The position numbers and the translations under genes were made by a program. Below the pieces are notes generated by a model. That model was not told where the DNA came from. It was given only the letters and a program-made list of their open reading frames with translations, and did not search any database. 7,512 bases of DNA from Pseudomonadota bacterium (GTDB lineage: Bacteria > Myxococcota_A > Polyangia > Polyangiales > Polyangiaceae): the NCBI GenBank assembly GCA_023411445.1, contig JAEYOT010000557.1, positions 1 through 7,512 of the forward strand, read 5' to 3'. Positions 5,509 through 7,512 of this stretch are shown here, in pieces. Position 1 is the stretch's first letter, and each line of letters begins with the position of its first letter.

Positions 5509-5549
5509 GGCCGTGGGGTGCCCATCGCACCCCCGATGCCCCCACGGCC
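5509..5549 (+). promoter_or_regulatory. Hairpin with alternative fold between acpP and fabF
   Basis: GGCCGTGGGG (5509-5518) and CCCCACGGCC (5540-5549) are perfect 10-bp arms; inside, CATCG (5523-5527) pairs with CGATG (5534-5538). An exclusive alternative pairs GGGGTGC (5515-5521) with GCACCCC (5527-5533). No T-run follows. It starts 7 nt after the acpP stop, a position suited to protecting the acpP 3' end or to partial termination; the role is inferred. Confidence 0.6.
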
Positions 5550-5594
5550 CCCCTGGCAGAAGTGTCAGATGGCTTTAGGCACCTGAAGGAGCAC

Positions 5595-6842
5595 ATGGAG
5601 CGGATTGTCGTAACAGGAATTGGTTTGGTCACTCCGAACGGAGTGGGCACCGATGCGAGCTTTCAGTCGTTGATCAACGGCAAGAGCGGTGTCGGACCGA
5701 TCACGCAGTTCGAGGCCAACGAGCAGTTTACGACCCGCATCGCGGCGGAGGTGAAGGACTTCGATCCTGCCGCGTTCATGGAGAAGAAAAAGCTCAAGGA
5801 GGTCTCGCGCTTCATCCCGTTCGCGCTCGCCGCGACCAAGATGGCGCTGGAGCAGGCGGACCTCAACTTGACGGAAGAAGAGCGGGACCGAGCTGGCGTC
5901 TACATCGGCGTCGGCCTCGGCGGCCTGGAGAATTTGGAGCGTTGCACCATCACGCTCACCTCCAAGGGTCCCGGTAAGGTGAGCCCGTATTTCATCCCCT
6001 CGCTGATCGCCAACATGGCCGCAGGCCAGGTGTCGATCGCGTTCGGCCTGCGCGGCCCCAGCATGGCGCACACCAGCGCGTGCTCGTCGAGCGCGCACGC
6101 CATGGGTGAAGCGCTGCGCATGATGCAGCGGGGCGAGTCCGAGGTCATGGTCGTGGGTGGCGCCGAGGCGACCATCACGCCGATCGGTATCGCCGGCTTC
6201 GGCGCGATGTTCGCGCTCAGCCGCCGCAACGACGAGCCCGAGCGCGCCAGCCGTCCCTGGGACAAGGGCCGTGATGGCTTCGTGTGTGGTGAAGGCGCCG
6301 GCACGTTGATCTTCGAGACGCTGAGCCGCGCGAAGAAGCGCAGCGCACGCATCTTGGCCGAGGTGTCCGGCTACGCTGCCACCAGCGACGCTTTCCACAT
6401 CACCAAGCCCGCGCCGGAGCACGCCCAAGCCGCGCGCGCCATGCGCCAGGCGCTCAAGGACGCCAAGCTCAACCCCGATCAGATCGACTACATCAACGCG
6501 CACGGCACCTCCACGCCCGTCGGCGACACGGAGGAGGCCAAGGCCGTCGCCAACGTGTACGGCAGCCACGCGCTGGAGAAGAAGCTCTGGGTCAGCTCGA
6601 CCAAGAGCATGATGGGTCACCTGCTGGGCGCCGCCGGCGCGGTCGAGGCCGCCGTGTGCATCAAGGCGATCGAGACCGGCGTGATCCCGCCGACCATCAA
6701 CCTGGAAGACCCGGACACGGAAGTGCCGCTGGACTTCGTGCCCAACAAGGCTCGTGAGCGACGCATCAAGCGCGCGATGAGCAACTCGTTCGGCTTCGGC
6801 GGGACCAACGCGACGTTGGTCTTCTCCGCCTATGAGGGCTGA
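5595..6842 (+). CDS. fabF: Beta-ketoacyl-ACP synthase II (KAS II)
   Basis: FabF condenses acyl-ACP with malonyl-ACP in the elongation cycle. The chosen start gives 415 residues (E. coli FabF 413) beginning MERIVVTGIGLVTPNG. The Cys-His-His triad is intact and almost in E. coli numbering: C163 in TSACSSSAH, H303 in NAHGTSTPVGD and H342 in KSMMGHLLGAAGA, with the assisting K337. SFGFGGTNATLVF near the C-terminus (398-410) carries the gatekeeper phenylalanine loop. Start choice: an in-frame GTG at 5562 would add 11 residues, but it lacks a ribosome binding site, while AAGGAG (5586-5591) lies 3 nt before ATG 5595. That spacing is short. It lies 93 bp after acpP and 28 bp before nrdR. KAS I (FabB) is an alternative assignment, but the position beside acpP and the GFGGTN-type ending favour FabF. 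Confidence 0.96.
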   Translation: MERIVVTGIGLVTPNGVGTDASFQSLINGKSGVGPITQFEANEQFTTRIAAEVKDFDPAAFMEKKKLKEVSRFIPFALAATKMALEQADLNLTEEERDRAGVYIGVGLGGLENLERCTITLTSKGPGKVSPYFIPSLIANMAAGQVSIAFGLRGPSMAHTSACSSSAHAMGEALRMMQRGESEVMVVGGAEATITPIGIAGFGAMFALSRRNDEPERASRPWDKGRDGFVCGEGAGTLIFETLSRAKKRSARILAEVSGYAATSDAFHITKPAPEHAQAARAMRQALKDAKLNPDQIDYINAHGTSTPVGDTEEAKAVANVYGSHALEKKLWVSSTKSMMGHLLGAAGAVEAAVCIKAIETGVIPPTINLEDPDTEVPLDFVPNKARERRIKRAMSNSFGFGGTNATLVFSAYEG

Positions 6843-6870
6843 GCGCGGCCCAGCCGCCTGAGCGCATTTC

Positions 6871-7332
6871 ATGCAGTGCCCCTACTGTCGTGAAATGGAG
6901 AGCCGGGTCGTCGACTCGCGGCTGGTAGCTGGCGGAACGGTCACCTGGCGCCGGCGCGAGTGCGACGGCTGCAAGAAGCGCTTCACGACCTACGAGCGCG
7001 TGGAGACCACGCTGCCGACGGTGATCAAGAAGGACGGCCAGCGCGAAGCGTTCGATCGCCAGAAGATCCTGCGCAGCCTGCGCATCGCCTGCAACAAGCG
7101 CCCCGTTTCGGCGGAGACGCTGGACGAGCAAGCCGAGCAGCTCGAGCGCGAGCTGGGCGAGAGCGGCGAAAAGGAAGTGTCTTCGCTCGTGATCGGCGAG
7201 CGCGTGATGGCTCGGCTCAAGGCGCTGGATGAAGTGGCGTACGTGCGCTTCGCCAGCGTGTACCGCTCCTTCCGCGACATCGACGAGTTCATCAGCGAGA
7301 TGGGCAAGCTCGTCCGCGCCAAGGCCGACTGA
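6871..7332 (+). CDS. nrdR: Transcriptional repressor NrdR
   Basis: NrdR is a zinc-ribbon and ATP-cone protein that senses ATP/dATP and represses ribonucleotide reductase operons by binding paired NrdR boxes. The 153-residue length is typical. The zinc ribbon uses C3-x2-C6 and C31-x2-C34 (MQCPYC and ECDGCKKRF), and FTTYERVE leads into the ATP-cone from about residue 48. That domain contains VIKKDGQREAFDRQKI (51-66) and the VAYVRFASVYRSFRDIDEF stretch (120-138) characteristic of the family. The start is supported by the invariant Met-x-Cys-Pro beginning, though no strong ribosome binding site is visible. It follows fabF by 28 bp and is separated from ribD by a single base, so it is probably co-transcribed with both. 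nrdR next to ribD is a widespread arrangement. Confidence 0.97.
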   Translation: MQCPYCREMESRVVDSRLVAGGTVTWRRRECDGCKKRFTTYERVETTLPTVIKKDGQREAFDRQKILRSLRIACNKRPVSAETLDEQAEQLERELGESGEKEVSSLVIGERVMARLKALDEVAYVRFASVYRSFRDIDEFISEMGKLVRAKAD

Positions 7333-7333
7333 C

Positions 7334-7512
7334 ATGTCCAGGGATCCGGACCAAGAGCTGATGCGCCTCGCCCTCTCGTTGGGCGAAAAGGGTGACCCCT
7401 CACCCAACCCGCACGTGGGCTCCGTGGTCGCGGACGCTGCCGGCAACGTGCTCGGGCAGGGCTTTCACGAGGCTGCCGGCTTGGATCACGCGGAGCTTGC
7501 CGCGCTCAAGGC
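7334..7512 (+). CDS. ribD: Riboflavin biosynthesis deaminase/reductase RibD (partial, 3' end beyond right edge)
   Basis: Only 59 complete codons are in the window. The start MSRDPDQELMRLALSLGEKG leads into PSPNPHVGSVV (22-32), the substrate-loop motif of RibD deaminase domains, and AAGLDHAELAAL (47-58), in which H52-A-E54 supplies a zinc ligand and the catalytic glutamate of the cytidine-deaminase fold. RibD deaminates and then reduces the pyrimidine intermediate made from GTP on the way to riboflavin. The second zinc-binding PCxxxGxxPPC motif and the reductase domain would lie outside the window, so a stand-alone deaminase cannot be excluded. The ATG is one base after the nrdR stop, with only a weak AAGG upstream (7321-7324), suggesting translational coupling. 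The nrdR-ribD order supports the assignment. Confidence 0.88.
   Translation, partial: MSRDPDQELMRLALSLGEKGDPSPNPHVGSVVADAAGNVLGQGFHEAAGLDHAELAALK

Noticed and set aside
2117..5549. Calling the inter-gene hairpins intrinsic terminators
   Set aside because: None is followed by a T-run, and the genes on either side belong to one pathway and point the same way.
5562..5594. Upstream GTG start for fabF at 5562
   Set aside because: No ribosome binding site precedes it, and the family starts at MERIVVTGIG (5595).
5565..6872. Leftward open frame of 435 codons covering fabF on the opposite strand
   Set aside because: Its product is an Arg/His/Ala/Gly-rich low-information sequence with no family motifs, the usual antisense shadow of a GC-rich gene; the other strand encodes an intact FabF.
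1..7512. Mobile elements, CRISPR arrays, tRNA or rRNA genes, attachment sites
   Set aside because: No transposase or integrase frame, spaced direct repeats or RNA gene signatures were seen; the protein content is housekeeping.

Overview
The window comes from a GC-rich bacterial chromosome. Codon third positions are strongly G/C and long antisense shadow frames are common. The gene order (yceD-rpmF-fabH-fabD-fabG-acpP-fabF-nrdR-ribD) and the protein sequences fit a deltaproteobacterium in the broad sense, most likely Myxococcota (Polyangiales-like). That assignment is inference from gene order and composition, not from a marker gene.

Layout: Positions 1-1136 hold the 5' part of a leftward gene for a multi-spanning membrane protein that resembles GT-C glycosyltransferases; it runs off the left edge. 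A 77-bp divergent gap (1137-1213) separates it from a rightward run of nine genes that fills the rest of the window. These are yceD/DUF177 (1214-1891), rpmF for ribosomal protein L32 (1897-2088), fabH (2234-3241), fabD (3279-4217), fabG (4365-5111), acpP (5253-5501), fabF (5595-6842), nrdR (6871-7332) and the start of ribD (7334 to the right edge).

The genes form the classic type II fatty acid synthesis cluster. FabD loads malonyl groups onto AcpP, FabH starts chains from an acyl-CoA, FabG reduces the 3-keto intermediate and FabF elongates. All expected catalytic residues are visible: FabH C121/H262/N292, FabD S93/H201, FabG S143/Y156/K160, AcpP S40 and FabF C163/H303/H342. plsX, which sits between rpmF and fabH in many bacteria, is absent; a 145-bp structured gap takes its place. 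After fabF the run continues into nrdR, the repressor of ribonucleotide reductase genes, and ribD, the first dedicated enzyme set of riboflavin synthesis.

The notable non-coding feature is that every gap between fab genes carries a strong inverted repeat without a U-tract: 2117-2146, 3248-3262, 4219-4237, 5115-5168, 5214-5242 and 5509-5549. Several have an alternative pairing that excludes the main one. The acpP gene is bracketed by three of them, one directly against its ribosome binding site. I infer post-transcriptional tuning of the individual fab genes, acpP above all. No mobile element, CRISPR array, tRNA or rRNA was seen, and the protein-coding content is otherwise housekeeping.
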